From: CAVWNR01 sp963756525
Lineage (GTDB): Bacteria; Actinomycetota; Actinomycetes; Mycobacteriales; Jatrophihabitantaceae
Length of the DNA: 64,000 bases
Assembly (NCBI GenBank): GCA_963756525.1
Contig: CAVWNR010000009.1
Coordinates: 1,054,001 to 1,118,000, forward strand
Reading direction: 5' to 3'
The notes under the pieces are model-generated. The model saw nothing but the letters and a program-made list of their open reading frames with translations, was not told the origin of the DNA and made no database searches. Position 1 is the stretch's first letter; each line of letters starts with the position of its first letter. The translations under genes were made by a program, and so were the position numbers. This document shows positions 23,805 to 33,648 of the stretch, one piece after another.

Positions 23805-25088
23805 ATGCGCTCGACGAAGATTGCACCGCTGCCGCACTGGGAGACCATTCCAGCCGACTTGCCCCGGGCGGTGCGGGAGGTCAAGTGGGCGCTGCAGGCC
23901 CGAATCGCCGCGTCGGGCCGCACGGTCGACGAGGCGTTCGCCGTCATTGAGGCGCGGGTGCGTGCGGAGGCGGCGGACATCGTGGCAGCCAAGGCGCGCG
24001 GCGAGACGGTTTGGCCGGTCATCGACTACGCCGACATCGCTTCGGGCACCGTCAGCGCCGAGCAGCTGAACTACCTGCGCCAGCGCGGCTGCCTCGTCGT
24101 GCGCGGCCACTTCCCGCGCGAGCAGGCGCTGGACTGGGATCGTGACATCGTCGACTATGTCGAGTCCAACCGGTTCTTCGAGAACTATCGCGGGCCGGGT
24201 GACGACTTCTTCGGCAGCGTCGGCTCCAAGCCCGAGATCTACCCGATCTACTGGTCCCCGGCGCAGATGCAGGCCCGACAGAGCGACCGGATGGCCACCG
24301 TGCAGGCCTTCCTGAACAGCCAGTGGCGCCATCAATCCGACGGAGTCCAGTGGTTCGACCCGAACCGCGACTCCCTGTACCCGGACCGCATCCGCCGTCG
24401 GCCGGAGGGTGCGAACTCCAACGGGCTCGGCACACACCTGGACCCCGGCACCCTTGATCTGTGGATGACCCAGGCCTACCAGCAGGCTTTCCACCACCTG
24501 TTCGACGGAACCGTCGAGCAATACGACCCGTGGGACGCCAGCTACCGCACCGCCGGACCGCAGTACCCCGGGTCCACCATGTGCTCTGCGTTTCGGACCT
24601 TCCAGGGCTGGACCGCGCTGTCTGACATGGACCACGACCAGGGCGTGCTGCACACCGTGCCGATCCCCGAGGCGATGGGCTACCTGATGCTCCGCCCGTT
24701 GCTAGCCGACGTCCCCGACGACGACATGTGCGGCGTCACCGTCAACCAGGTCTTCCCCGCCACACGACGCTGGCACGGCCCGGTGCTGGAAGCGCTGTCC
24801 GGCTTACCCGACGTCAAGGCCGGCGACTCCGTCTGGTGGCACTGCGACATGATCCACTCCGTCGCGCCGGTGACCGACCAGCAGGGCTGGGGCAACGTCA
24901 TGTACATCCCCGCCGCGCCCTGGTGCCCTCGCAACGAGGCGTACGCCGCTTCGGTCCGCAACGCCTTCCGCACCGGCTCCAGCCCGTCGGACTTCCCGGA
25001 GGAGAACTACGAGCGAGACTGGCCGAACCGATTCCACTTTCCCGACCTCAACGCCACCGGCCTGCGCGGTCTCGGCCTGGACGGCTGA
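23805..25088 (+). CDS. DUF1479 protein (YbiU-like, predicted Fe(II)/2-oxoglutarate oxygenase fold)
   Basis: A 427-aa protein of the DUF1479 family (E. coli YbiU). Members have the cupin fold of non-haem iron oxygenases, and here GTHLDPGTLDLW gives a His-x-Asp pair while WWHCDMIHSVAPV supplies the distal His. Other family marks are WPVIDYADIASG, RGCLVVRGHFP and VMYIPAAPWCPRN. The ATG at 23805 has GAAGGA upstream. It is divergent from a ROK repressor, and ROK proteins usually sense sugars, so the substrate may be a sugar or sugar acid. The reaction has not been established for the family. Confidence 0.88.
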   Translation: MRSTKIAPLPHWETIPADLPRAVREVKWALQARIAASGRTVDEAFAVIEARVRAEAADIVAAKARGETVWPVIDYADIASGTVSAEQLNYLRQRGCLVVRGHFPREQALDWDRDIVDYVESNRFFENYRGPGDDFFGSVGSKPEIYPIYWSPAQMQARQSDRMATVQAFLNSQWRHQSDGVQWFDPNRDSLYPDRIRRRPEGANSNGLGTHLDPGTLDLWMTQAYQQAFHHLFDGTVEQYDPWDASYRTAGPQYPGSTMCSAFRTFQGWTALSDMDHDQGVLHTVPIPEAMGYLMLRPLLADVPDDDMCGVTVNQVFPATRRWHGPVLEALSGLPDVKAGDSVWWHCDMIHSVAPVTDQQGWGNVMYIPAAPWCPRNEAYAASVRNAFRTGSSPSDFPEENYERDWPNRFHFPDLNATGLRGLGLDG

Positions 25089-25128
25089 GCCCGCCGGGCC
25101 GGACAGGTCCTGCATCGTGGCGTCGCGG

Positions 25129-25575
25129 TTAGCCGAGCGGGCGGTGGCCCCGGGTCGACCGGCGTGCGCTGGTGTTGGTCGGCTTCTGGGCCTTCGGCCG
25201 GCGACGGGTGCTGACCGGAGCCCTAGCGGGGCTCGGCGGGCGGGCGTCCTGCGGGTGGGGCTTCGCTTCGCGCAGCTGGGCGTTGTCCGCACGAAGTTGG
25301 GTGTTGCTGGCCCGCAGCTGGGCGTTATCGGACTCCAAGTCCAGCACCCGGGCAACGCCCGCGAGGTTCAGCCCGGAGGCGAGCAGCTCACCGATGCGGC
25401 GCAGCCGGTCCAGGTCGTCCTCGCTGTAGCGACGGGTGCCGCCGTTGGTTCGGGCGGGTTCCAGCAGACCGCGCCGTTCGTACAGGCGCAACGTCTGGGT
25501 GCCCATGCCCACCAGCTCGGCCGCCACGGAGATGCCGTACACGCCGAGAGCCGGGTGAGGGCCTGGCACCGTCAT
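25129..25575 (-). CDS. hspR: MerR-family regulator, HspR-like
   Basis: A 148-aa regulator whose N-terminal half is HspR: GVYGISVAAELVGMGTQTLR, LYERRGLLEPARTNGGTRRY, then a linker helix GELLASGLNLAGVARVL. A heptad stretch follows with repeats of DNAQLRA/SNTQLRA (about residues 80-105), a coiled coil for dimerisation. The last ~45 residues are Pro/Arg-rich. It is divergent from an hsp20 gene rather than at the end of a dnaK operon, so it is probably a dedicated small-heat-shock regulator. No HAIR element (CTTGAGT-N7-ACTCAAG) was seen in the shared promoter. Confidence 0.85.
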   Translation of the reverse strand: MTVPGPHPALGVYGISVAAELVGMGTQTLRLYERRGLLEPARTNGGTRRYSEDDLDRLRRIGELLASGLNLAGVARVLDLESDNAQLRASNTQLRADNAQLREAKPHPQDARPPSPARAPVSTRRRPKAQKPTNTSARRSTRGHRPLG

Positions 25576-25722
25576 AGGGCGGTCCTTCCGTCGGGGTCGG
25601 GTCTTGCATCATCATGCCACATGTGTTATATGAAATCTATCGCGGCTGCCGTAGATCGCGCTAGTCCTCGTGGCGGTGGGTGGCCGGCGTACAGCAGGAG
25701 TCTGTCGATGGAGGTGGACATG
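25576..25722. promoter_or_regulatory. hspR/hsp20 divergent promoter region
   Basis: This 147-bp region holds an AT-rich box TTATAT (25626-25631), the palindrome CACATGTG just left of it, and an inverted pair ATCTA (25635) / TAGAT (25652) spaced 12 bp. These are candidate -10 and operator elements; a classical HAIR motif is absent. Confidence 0.4.
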
Positions 25723-26145
25723 ATGCTGATGCGAACCGACCCGTTCCGGCAACTCGACCGGCTGTCCCAACAGGTCCTCGGCACCGTCGCCCGTCCCGCC
25801 GTGATGCCGATGGATGCCTGGCGGGAGGGGGACGAGTTCGTCGTCGAGTTCGATCTGCCCGGCGTCGAGACCGAGTCGATCGACCTGGACATCGAACGCA
25901 ACGTGCTGACGGTGAAGGCTGAACGGCCCGGACGGGACGGCGACGCCGAGATGGTGGTCGCTGAGCGGCCGCGCGGAGTGTTCAGCAGGCAGTTGTTCCT
26001 CGGCGAGACGCTCGACGCGGATCGGGTGAGCGCCGCGTACGACGCCGGTGTGCTGCAGCTGCGGATCCCGGTCGCCGAGCAGGCGAAGCCGCGCAAGATC
26101 GCGATCAGCAGCAGCACTGAGGAACAGCAGCAGATTCACGCCTGA
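25723..26145 (+). CDS. Small heat-shock protein, Hsp20/alpha-crystallin family
   Basis: A 140-aa holdase chaperone. It begins MLMRTDPFRQLDRL, the usual start of actinobacterial Hsp18-type proteins. The alpha-crystallin domain spans about residues 28-125 (MPMDAWREGDEFVVEFDLPG to AAYDAGVLQLRIPVAE), with the A-x-x-x-x-GVL motif and a short Gln/Glu tail. In-frame ATGs at 25708 and 25720 exist, but GGAGG sits best before 25723. The divergent HspR-like gene and the downstream J-protein suggest a heat-stress unit. Confidence 0.92.
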   Translation: MLMRTDPFRQLDRLSQQVLGTVARPAVMPMDAWREGDEFVVEFDLPGVETESIDLDIERNVLTVKAERPGRDGDAEMVVAERPRGVFSRQLFLGETLDADRVSAAYDAGVLQLRIPVAEQAKPRKIAISSSTEEQQQIHA

Positions 26146-26152
26146 GCAGGTG

Positions 26153-26440
26153 ATGGCGATGGGCGTGCTCGACGCGGGCGCGACGCCGCTGTCGGATGTC
26201 GGTGTCGAGGAGAAGTTCCTGCAGATCGTCTGCACGGACGACCTGTTGCTGGACGCTGAGTTCGACGCGATCATCTCGGCCGAGTGGCCGGTACCTCCCG
26301 AGGTGGTGCCCGGTCGTGGCCCGGGCCGACGGTGGCCCGCAGCGTCGTCGCCCTCGCCGGTGCGCTACCGGATGCCGCGCCTGCGTGCCAGGCCGGTAAT
26401 CCGCTGCTGGGTACGGGAGCGGTCGCCTCCGCGGCCGTAG
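26153..26440 (+). CDS. Small hypothetical protein of the hsp20 cluster
   Basis: A 95-aa frame 7 bp after hsp20. Its N-terminal half, with VEEKFLQIVCTDDLLLDAEF followed by DAIISAEWPVPP, is acidic and looks truly coding. The second half is Arg/Pro-rich and ends in RERSPPRP, a tail I believe recurs in small actinobacterial proteins. No function is known. The 151 bp after it hold no further gene before the J-protein. A frameshift in the second half cannot be excluded. Confidence 0.5.
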   Translation: MAMGVLDAGATPLSDVGVEEKFLQIVCTDDLLLDAEFDAIISAEWPVPPEVVPGRGPGRRWPAASSPSPVRYRMPRLRARPVIRCWVRERSPPRP

Positions 26441-26591
26441 CGCCGACTCGGTGGCCGCCCGCCTCGCCCGCGCTGGTTGTGTTGCTGGTTGCGCGCCGCG
26501 CGGCGACGGCATCGCGCAGCACCGGCGCTGGGGTGGTCCTGGCCGGTGGGACCACCCCACCCGTCGAACGAGCAGATCCCGACATCGAGCG

Positions 26592-26975
26592 ATGAGTGAG
26601 CGCAGTGACCTGTACGCCGTCCTGGGCCTGCCGCCGACCGCCACCCAGGGCGAGATCACCCATGCCTACCGGGACTTGCTGCGCCGCCACCATCCCGACA
26701 CCCGCGAGTCCAGCGCCGATCCGACCGCCGCGGATGCCGCGCTGCAAGACGTTCTGGCGGCCTACGCCGTGCTCGGCGAGCCGGACTGCCGCGCGGCCTA
26801 CGACCGAAAACGCCTCCCATCCCCCCGCCGGCCAGAGCGCATGCCCGGCCAGCGGCCACAACCGCCGATCCAGGCCGGGCCGGTCCACTGGCAGCGAAGC
26901 GGTCCACCCAGCCGCGCCGCCGGCTCACCGCCGCAACTGCTACCCGACCTGTTCGCGGACTGGCTCGACCTCTGA
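26592..26975 (+). CDS. J-domain protein (DnaJ-like, J domain only)
   Basis: A 127-aa protein with an N-terminal J domain (DLYAVLGLPPTATQGEITHAYRDLL...) including the HPD motif at residues 34-36, which stimulates Hsp70 ATPase. It lacks the Gly/Phe, zinc-finger and client-binding parts of DnaJ; the remainder is Pro/Gln-rich and ends in LLPDLFADWLDL. With hsp20 and hspR next door it probably recruits DnaK to small-heat-shock-protein clients; this is inferred. Confidence 0.85.
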   Translation: MSERSDLYAVLGLPPTATQGEITHAYRDLLRRHHPDTRESSADPTAADAALQDVLAAYAVLGEPDCRAAYDRKRLPSPRRPERMPGQRPQPPIQAGPVHWQRSGPPSRAAGSPPQLLPDLFADWLDL

Positions 26976-27004
26976 CGGCCTCACCCAGGTGAGAGCGCGG
27001 GCCT

Positions 27005-29272
<2,268 letters not shown>

Positions 29273-29291
29273 GTTCTGTGCCCCTCTCGTC

Positions 29292-29354
29292 AATACCCGC
29301 TGGGGGTATTCATACGTCGAGTACGGTCTACCTGTCAAGTACCCCGGCGGGGTA
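29292..29354. promoter_or_regulatory. Two CsoR operator boxes
   Basis: AATACCCGCTGGGGGTATT (29292-29310, 7-bp arms) and TACCCCGGCGGGGTA (29340-29354, 6-bp arms) match the GTAxCCCC-type G/C-tract palindromes bound by CsoR. One lies near each start, fitting copper control of copA and autoregulation of csoR. Confidence 0.8.
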
Positions 29355-29383
29355 TAGTCAGGTGCCAGCTCGAGGAGGCAGAC

Positions 29384-29665
29384 GTGTACGGATACATCCA
29401 GGACAAGGACGACTATCTCAAGCGGCTGCGTCGCATCGAAGGTCAGGTGCGCGGCATCGCCAAGATGGTCGACGAGGACAAGTACTGCATCGACATCCTT
29501 ACCCAGGTCAGCGCGGCAACGAAGGCGCTGCAGTCCGTCGCCCTCGGCCTGCTGGAGGCGCACATGGGTAGCTGCGTCGTCGAGGCCGCGCGTGCCGGCG
29601 GCGACGAAGCGGACGCCAAGGTGAAGGAGGCGGCCGACGCCATCGCGCGGCTCGTCCGTTCGTAA
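29384..29665 (+). CDS. csoR: Copper-sensing repressor CsoR
   Basis: A 93-aa all-helical repressor of the CsoR/RcnR family. The Cu(I)-binding triad C35-H60-C64 (KYCIDI, EAHMGSCV) matches the C-H-C pattern of characterised CsoR proteins, and RLRRIEGQVRGI is the family's basic DNA-contact helix. The start is GTG 29384, 5 nt after AGGAGG. It is divergent from copA and flanked by its own operators. Confidence 0.95.
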   Translation: MYGYIQDKDDYLKRLRRIEGQVRGIAKMVDEDKYCIDILTQVSAATKALQSVALGLLEAHMGSCVVEAARAGGDEADAKVKEAADAIARLVRS

Positions 29666-29714
29666 CGCTCGCGGCCGAACCTGCGACGCCAGTGCCGACC
29701 GTGGGACGGCAACG

Positions 29715-30345
29715 CTAGATCGCGTGCCCGAGCCGGAACAGGTTCGCCGGGTCGTACGGCGCCTTGATCCGCTGCAGCCGGTGGTAGACCGCAGGTGGCC
29801 AGCAGCGGGCGCGGTCGGCGGCGTCGCCGGGCACGCCGTGCAGGTTCACCATCGAGCCGCCGGTCGAGTACGGGGCGAGCGCGGCGATCGTGCCGTCGAC
29901 GGCGGCCGGGACGTGGGCTGCCGCCGGCCCGGCCAGCGTCCCGATCGCGAGCGCGCAGAACGCCGCGTCGCGCCCGCCGACCGCGTTCGGCACCGCCGGA
30001 GCGCGGCCCAGCGCACCGCCGAGGTGACGCAATTCGAGCATGAGCACCGACGTGCGCGACCCGAACATGCACGACGAACTGGCCGCGCAGCGGCTCGGGA
30101 ACGACGTCGATCGGCGGCAGCCGCAGCAGGGCGATCGAGGTGTTGGTGGACTCGGGCAGGTCAGCACCCCATGCGGCGCCGCCGCGTCGATAACGGCGCG
30201 CCACTTCGCGCCGCTACCGACCGTGGCAGTGCGCGCGAGCGGGTCGACGGTGACGCCGTTCATTCGGCCGGTGGTGACCAGCACGCCGCCCTCGACCGGG
30301 AGCATGGCGCCGTGGCCGGCGCACTGCACCCCCACGTCCTGATAC
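29715..30345 (-). pseudogene. Truncated, frameshifted FAD-binding (BBE-type) oxidoreductase
   Basis: A remnant of a FAD-linked oxidase. VGVQCAGHGAML and EGGVLVTTGRMNGVTVDP, then GAKWRAVIDAAAPHG, are the middle of the PCMH FAD domain; the first ~70 residues are absent. A frame change follows: TNTSIALLRLPPIDVVPEPL reads in the neighbouring frame, then the original frame resumes with the BBE end KAPYDPANLFRLGHAI. Much of the substrate domain is deleted. The gene is 20 bp from the MFS transporter stop. Confidence 0.8.
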
Positions 30346-30355
30346 CTACGGATGG

Positions 30356-32080
30356 CTACGGACTGTTCGCCGCACGCGCCGTCGTGCCGCCGACGGGACC
30401 GTGCGTGGCGCCACTCGGATCAGGACCGTCGCCGGTCTCCGGCGCCGACCCGGCGACCGCGGCCGCCTCTGCGCGCGCCGCCTCGACGCCGGAGACCATC
30501 CGCAGCGGGACTTCCTTCAGGAACAGCGCGAGGATGAACGCCAGCACCAGCACGCCGGCGCCGGCCAGGAACACGAGATCCATCGCGTTGGAGAAGCCGA
30601 CCCGGAACGGGTGTGCCAGCACCTGGTTGATCGTGTGCAGGAACGCGGTGTCGTTCAGGCTGCCCGAGCTGCTCTTGAGCTGCGCGAGCTGATCCGGATG
30701 GGCGCGCACGGCGGCTTGGAACTGCGGTGTCTTCGCGGCGGAGGAGAAGGCAGAAACGATCTTGGTCGGGGCCGAGGAGAACAGGATGGACAGGAACACC
30801 GCTGTGCCGAGCGTGCCTCCGACCTGCCGGAAGAACGTGGCCGACGAGGTGGTCACGCCCATATCGCGTGGTGGCACCGCGTTCTGCATTGCCAGGATGA
30901 TCGACTGCATGTTCAGGCCCAGCCCGAAGCCGAAGATCAGCATATAGACGTCGGTGCGCCACAACGGCGTGTCGGCCCCGACCGTCGCCATGAGCAGCAG
31001 GCCGATGACGAGCAACGCGCTGCCCACGACGGGAAAGATCTTGTAGCGGCCGGTGCGCATGGTGATCTGCCCGGCAATCATCGAGGCCACCATGATGCCC
31101 GCCACCATGGGCAGGATCAGCAGGCCGGCGCGGGTGGGCGAGGCGCCCTTGACGATCTGCAGGTACAGCGGGATCGACGCCATGCCGCCGAACATGCCGA
31201 TACCGATCACGAACGACTGCGCCGAGCCGACCGAGAAGACCCCGACCCGGAACAGCCGCAGCGGCACCAATGCCTCGTCCCCCATCGCCGCCTCGACCCG
31301 GACGAACGCGGCCAGACCCGCCAGCCCGATCAGATAGCACGCGAACGCGGCTGGCGAGGACCAGCCCCATTCGCGGCCCTGCTCGGCAATCAGCAGCAGC
31401 GGCACCAGTCCGACGATGATCGCCGTGGCACCCCACCAGTCGATGCGGTGGTCCTGGCGCTGGTGTGGCACGTGCAGCACCTTGGTGACGACGACCAGGG
31501 CGAGGATGCCGATCGGCACGTTGATCCAGAAGATCCAGCGCCAGCCGGCGATACCGAGGATCGAAGCTTGCCCGGCGAAGAAGCCGCCGATGACCGGGCC
31601 GAGCACGCTGGACGTGCCGAAGACGGCCATGAAGTAGCCCTGGTACTTGGCCCGCTCCCGCGGCGGGATGATGTCGCCGATGATCGCCAGCGCGAGCGAG
31701 AAGAGCCCGCCGGCGCCGAGTCCCTGGAAGGCGCGGAACCCGGCCAGGACGTACATCGACGAGGCGAGCCCGCACAGCGCCGAGCCGAGGACGAAGACGC
31801 TGATCGCGATCAGGAACAGCGGCTTGCGGCCGTAGATGTCCGACAGCTTCCCGTACAGCAGGGTGGAGATCGTCGACGTGATCAGGAAGGCGGTGGTGAC
31901 CCAGGCTTGCGCGCTCAGCCCGTTGAGGTCGTCGCCGATGGTGCGGATCGCGGTGGCGACGATCATCTGGTCGAGGGCGGCCAGGAACATGCCGAGGAGC
32001 AGACCGGTGAGGATGGTGAGGATCTGCCGATGCGTCAGCCCTCCGCTCGCGGCCTGGTCGGCGCTGGATACGGCTGACAT
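30356..32080 (-). CDS. DHA2-family (EmrB/QacA-type) MFS drug efflux transporter
   Basis: A 574-aa, 14-helix proton antiporter. DHA2 marks are LAALDQMIVATAIRTIGDDL in helix 1 (motif D1), GKLSDIYGRKPLFL (motif A), RAFQGLGAGGLFSLALAIIGDIIPPRERAKYQG (split motifs B/C) and WRWIFWINVPIGI. The cytoplasmic C-terminus is long and acidic. The ATG at 32080 shares one base with the stop of the MarR gene (TGATG), so translation is coupled. It likely exports lipophilic drugs or a natural product and is induced when the MarR repressor is released. Confidence 0.92.
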   Translation of the reverse strand: MSAVSSADQAASGGLTHRQILTILTGLLLGMFLAALDQMIVATAIRTIGDDLNGLSAQAWVTTAFLITSTISTLLYGKLSDIYGRKPLFLIAISVFVLGSALCGLASSMYVLAGFRAFQGLGAGGLFSLALAIIGDIIPPRERAKYQGYFMAVFGTSSVLGPVIGGFFAGQASILGIAGWRWIFWINVPIGILALVVVTKVLHVPHQRQDHRIDWWGATAIIVGLVPLLLIAEQGREWGWSSPAAFACYLIGLAGLAAFVRVEAAMGDEALVPLRLFRVGVFSVGSAQSFVIGIGMFGGMASIPLYLQIVKGASPTRAGLLILPMVAGIMVASMIAGQITMRTGRYKIFPVVGSALLVIGLLLMATVGADTPLWRTDVYMLIFGFGLGLNMQSIILAMQNAVPPRDMGVTTSSATFFRQVGGTLGTAVFLSILFSSAPTKIVSAFSSAAKTPQFQAAVRAHPDQLAQLKSSSGSLNDTAFLHTINQVLAHPFRVGFSNAMDLVFLAGAGVLVLAFILALFLKEVPLRMVSGVEAARAEAAAVAGSAPETGDGPDPSGATHGPVGGTTARAANSP

Positions 32081-32679
32081 CAGCTCTCTCCCGTGGTCTG
32101 GGTGTTCTCTTCGGCTGCCCGCGCGGGCCACGGCTTGGCCGGACCGGCGCAGAACTGCGGCCGGTAGCGGTCGAAGTCGTCGGCGAACCGGCGCAGCAGC
32201 GCGGCGAACCGGCGGCAGTCGCGCTCGCTCCAGTCGGCGAGCATCCGTTCGAAGTGGGTGTTGCGGGTCTGCACGTGCTCCCGCACGACGGCCTGTCCTT
32301 CCGGGGTAGCGACGAGCAGGCTGGCCCGACCGTCGTCCGGATCGGCGCGGCGCTCGACGAGGCCGTCCTTGACAAGCGCGGCGACCTGCCGGCTGACCGT
32401 GGACGGATCGCTGAGCGCGAGCTCGGCCAGCGCGCTCGAGCGCAGCGCCCCCTCGCGAACCAGGATGCTGATCAGGATGTGCGCGGACCACTCCACATCG
32501 CGCTCGGCGGTGGAGGCCAGTTGTGCCTGCGCCCGCTTGAAGGAGCGCATCAGCGTTGCGAACCCGTCGGCGAGCTCGGCGATGTCGTCCGGCGACGCGC
32601 CGCCGTTCGCGGCGGCGCCGTAGGTGAGCTGGGGCGTCGGCACCGGATGCGGCGCGGCGACGGAACGGGGCTGTGCCAT
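32080..32679 (-). CDS. MarR-family transcriptional repressor
   Basis: A 199-aa winged-helix repressor. The MarR core runs from about residue 45: ILISILVREGALRSSALAEL, SDPSTVSRQVAALVKDGLVERR and the wing DPDDGRASLLVATPEG. The N-terminal 40 residues are Pro/Ala-rich and the C-terminal tail is extended. Two adjacent ATGs are present; GAGG favours 32679. It is coupled to the MFS gene and probably represses both through the inverted repeat upstream. Confidence 0.9.
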   Translation of the reverse strand: MAQPRSVAAPHPVPTPQLTYGAAANGGASPDDIAELADGFATLMRSFKRAQAQLASTAERDVEWSAHILISILVREGALRSSALAELALSDPSTVSRQVAALVKDGLVERRADPDDGRASLLVATPEGQAVVREHVQTRNTHFERMLADWSERDCRRFAALLRRFADDFDRYRPQFCAGPAKPWPARAAEENTQTTGES

Positions 32680-32690
32680 CATTACCTCAT

Positions 32691-32726
32691 TGCTTGTACC
32701 ATGCAACTACTTGCTAGATACAAGCA
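32691..32726. promoter_or_regulatory. Probable MarR operator
   Basis: TGCTTGTA (32691-32698) and TACAAGCA (32719-32726) form perfect 8-bp arms. CTTGCTAGATACAAG (32710-32724) inside gives a second, tighter CTTG/CAAG pair. The site begins 11 bp upstream of the marR start, where it would block initiation. Confidence 0.6.
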
Positions 32727-32884
32727 TCCACAATTCCGGCGTCGGATGCAAGTCGATTTTCGGCGCGGGCCGGCTCCCGGATCGCCGGCGCGGGCGGGGC
32801 TGCGCGGCGGGCTGCTCAGCACGGCGCCGCACCGACCGCCGCATCTCGCGGCCGGTCGGAGCGGCGCTGGCGAAAGAGCAGGCG

Positions 32885-33097
32885 TCAGGCGTCGACCGTG
32901 GTGTTGGTGTTCCCTTCGAGCAGCGCGCGGACCTCGGACTCGCGGTAGCGACGGTGGCCACCGAGCGTCCGGATCGAGGTGAGCTTGCCCGCCTTCGCCC
33001 ACCGGGTGACCGTCTTCGGATCGACGCGGAACAGTGTCGCGACCTCCGACGGCGTGAGCAGCGGCTCGGAATCCGGACGGTGACGAGGCGTAGTCAT
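32885..33097 (-). CDS. bldC: BldC developmental regulator
   Basis: A 70-aa MerR-like winged-helix protein with only the DNA-binding domain: PLLTPSEVATLFRVDPKTVT, RWAKAGKLTSIRTLGGHRRYRESEVRALL. This is nearly the same as Streptomyces BldC, which binds direct repeats cooperatively and sets the timing of development. The start ATG at 33097 follows a G-rich run (AAGGGGGG). An open frame extends upstream without similarity. Neighbouring DUF3073 and purM are the usual actinobacterial context. Confidence 0.95.
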   Translation of the reverse strand: MTTPRHRPDSEPLLTPSEVATLFRVDPKTVTRWAKAGKLTSIRTLGGHRRYRESEVRALLEGNTNTTVDA

Positions 33098-33398
33098 CGT
33101 GGCGCCCCCCTTCTGGGCCTTATGTAACACCGGTCCGGTTCCGGCGTCACACGTCAAGTATGCATAACCGAACGGGAAGTTCCTACGGAAACTTTTCGTG
33201 TGTCCGTTATGCACCGCCGCTGACCGGGTGGCGACCGGCGAGGTACGCGTGCACGCGACGGGACGCGCGAGGTACGCTGAGCGCACGAGATGACAACTTT
33301 CCCGGCGCTTGCCGCTCTGCCCGTCAGTGTCCGAACAGTGTTCCGACACCTGACGGCCGCCGCAGCCCGGACGACCGTGTGAGCGAGGGGGTCGAGCC
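33098..33398. promoter_or_regulatory. bldC/DUF3073 divergent region
   Basis: A 301-bp region with the bldC promoter on the left: minus-strand TTGACG (near 33150) and TTACAT (near 33125) are candidate boxes, though widely spaced. On the right is the 36-bp palindrome at 33321. No gene is supported. Confidence 0.45.
33321..33356. promoter_or_regulatory. 36-bp palindrome upstream of the DUF3073 gene
   Basis: The inner 23 bp (33327-33349) form GTGTC/GAACA arms mirrored by TGTTC/GACAC around a single central G with one C-C mismatch. The outer hexamers CCGTCA and TGACGG extend the symmetry with a 1-nt bulge. It ends 42 bp before the DUF3073 start and could be an operator or an RNA hairpin in the leader. 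Confidence 0.5.
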
Positions 33399-33587
33399 AT
33401 GGGGCGCGGCCGTGCGAAAGCCAAGCAGCAGAAGGTGGCCCGGGAGCTGAAGTACAGCTCGCAGCACACCGATTTCGATGCCTTGCAGCGCGAACTGGGC
33501 AGAGCTCCGGAGCACGGCGATCCCTTCGTCGAGCAGGACGAACAGGACGAGTACGACCAGGACGACTGGGCCCGCGCCTCTCACTGA
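33399..33587 (+). CDS. DUF3073 protein
   Basis: A 62-aa protein restricted to actinobacteria, function unknown. The family start MGRGRAKAKQQKVARELKYS is basic. Residues 25-35 (DFDALQREL) are conserved and the end is a run of Asp/Glu (FVEQDEQDEYDQDD). It converges on purM, its usual neighbour. A strong palindromic terminator follows immediately. Confidence 0.92.
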   Translation: MGRGRAKAKQQKVARELKYSSQHTDFDALQRELGRAPEHGDPFVEQDEQDEYDQDDWARASH

Positions 33588-33591
33588 CAGT

Positions 33592-33648
33592 CATTGTTGA
33601 TGTTGGACTAATGGCTGATATTCGACCACTAGTCCAACATCAACAATG
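33592..33648. terminator. Bidirectional terminator, 19-bp perfect arms
   Basis: The arms 33592-33610 and 33630-33648 are exact inverted copies with a 19-nt loop. The right arm includes the last codons and stop of purM (stop complement at 33640-33642). The stem is markedly AT-richer than the surrounding DNA. It separates the convergent DUF3073 and purM genes. Confidence 0.75.

Noticed and set aside
25576..25722. HAIR element expected for HspR
   Set aside because: No CTTGAGT-N7-ACTCAAG or close variant was found by eye.
30401..32077. 558-codon plus-strand frame antisense to the MFS gene
   Set aside because: His/Arg/Gln-rich shadow composition with no domain; the opposite strand has an intact transporter.
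33331..33345. LexA/SOS-box-like GAAC...GTTC pair upstream of DUF3073
   Set aside because: Actinobacterial SOS boxes have GAAC-N4-GTTC; here the spacer is 3 nt and the symmetry belongs to a larger palindrome.
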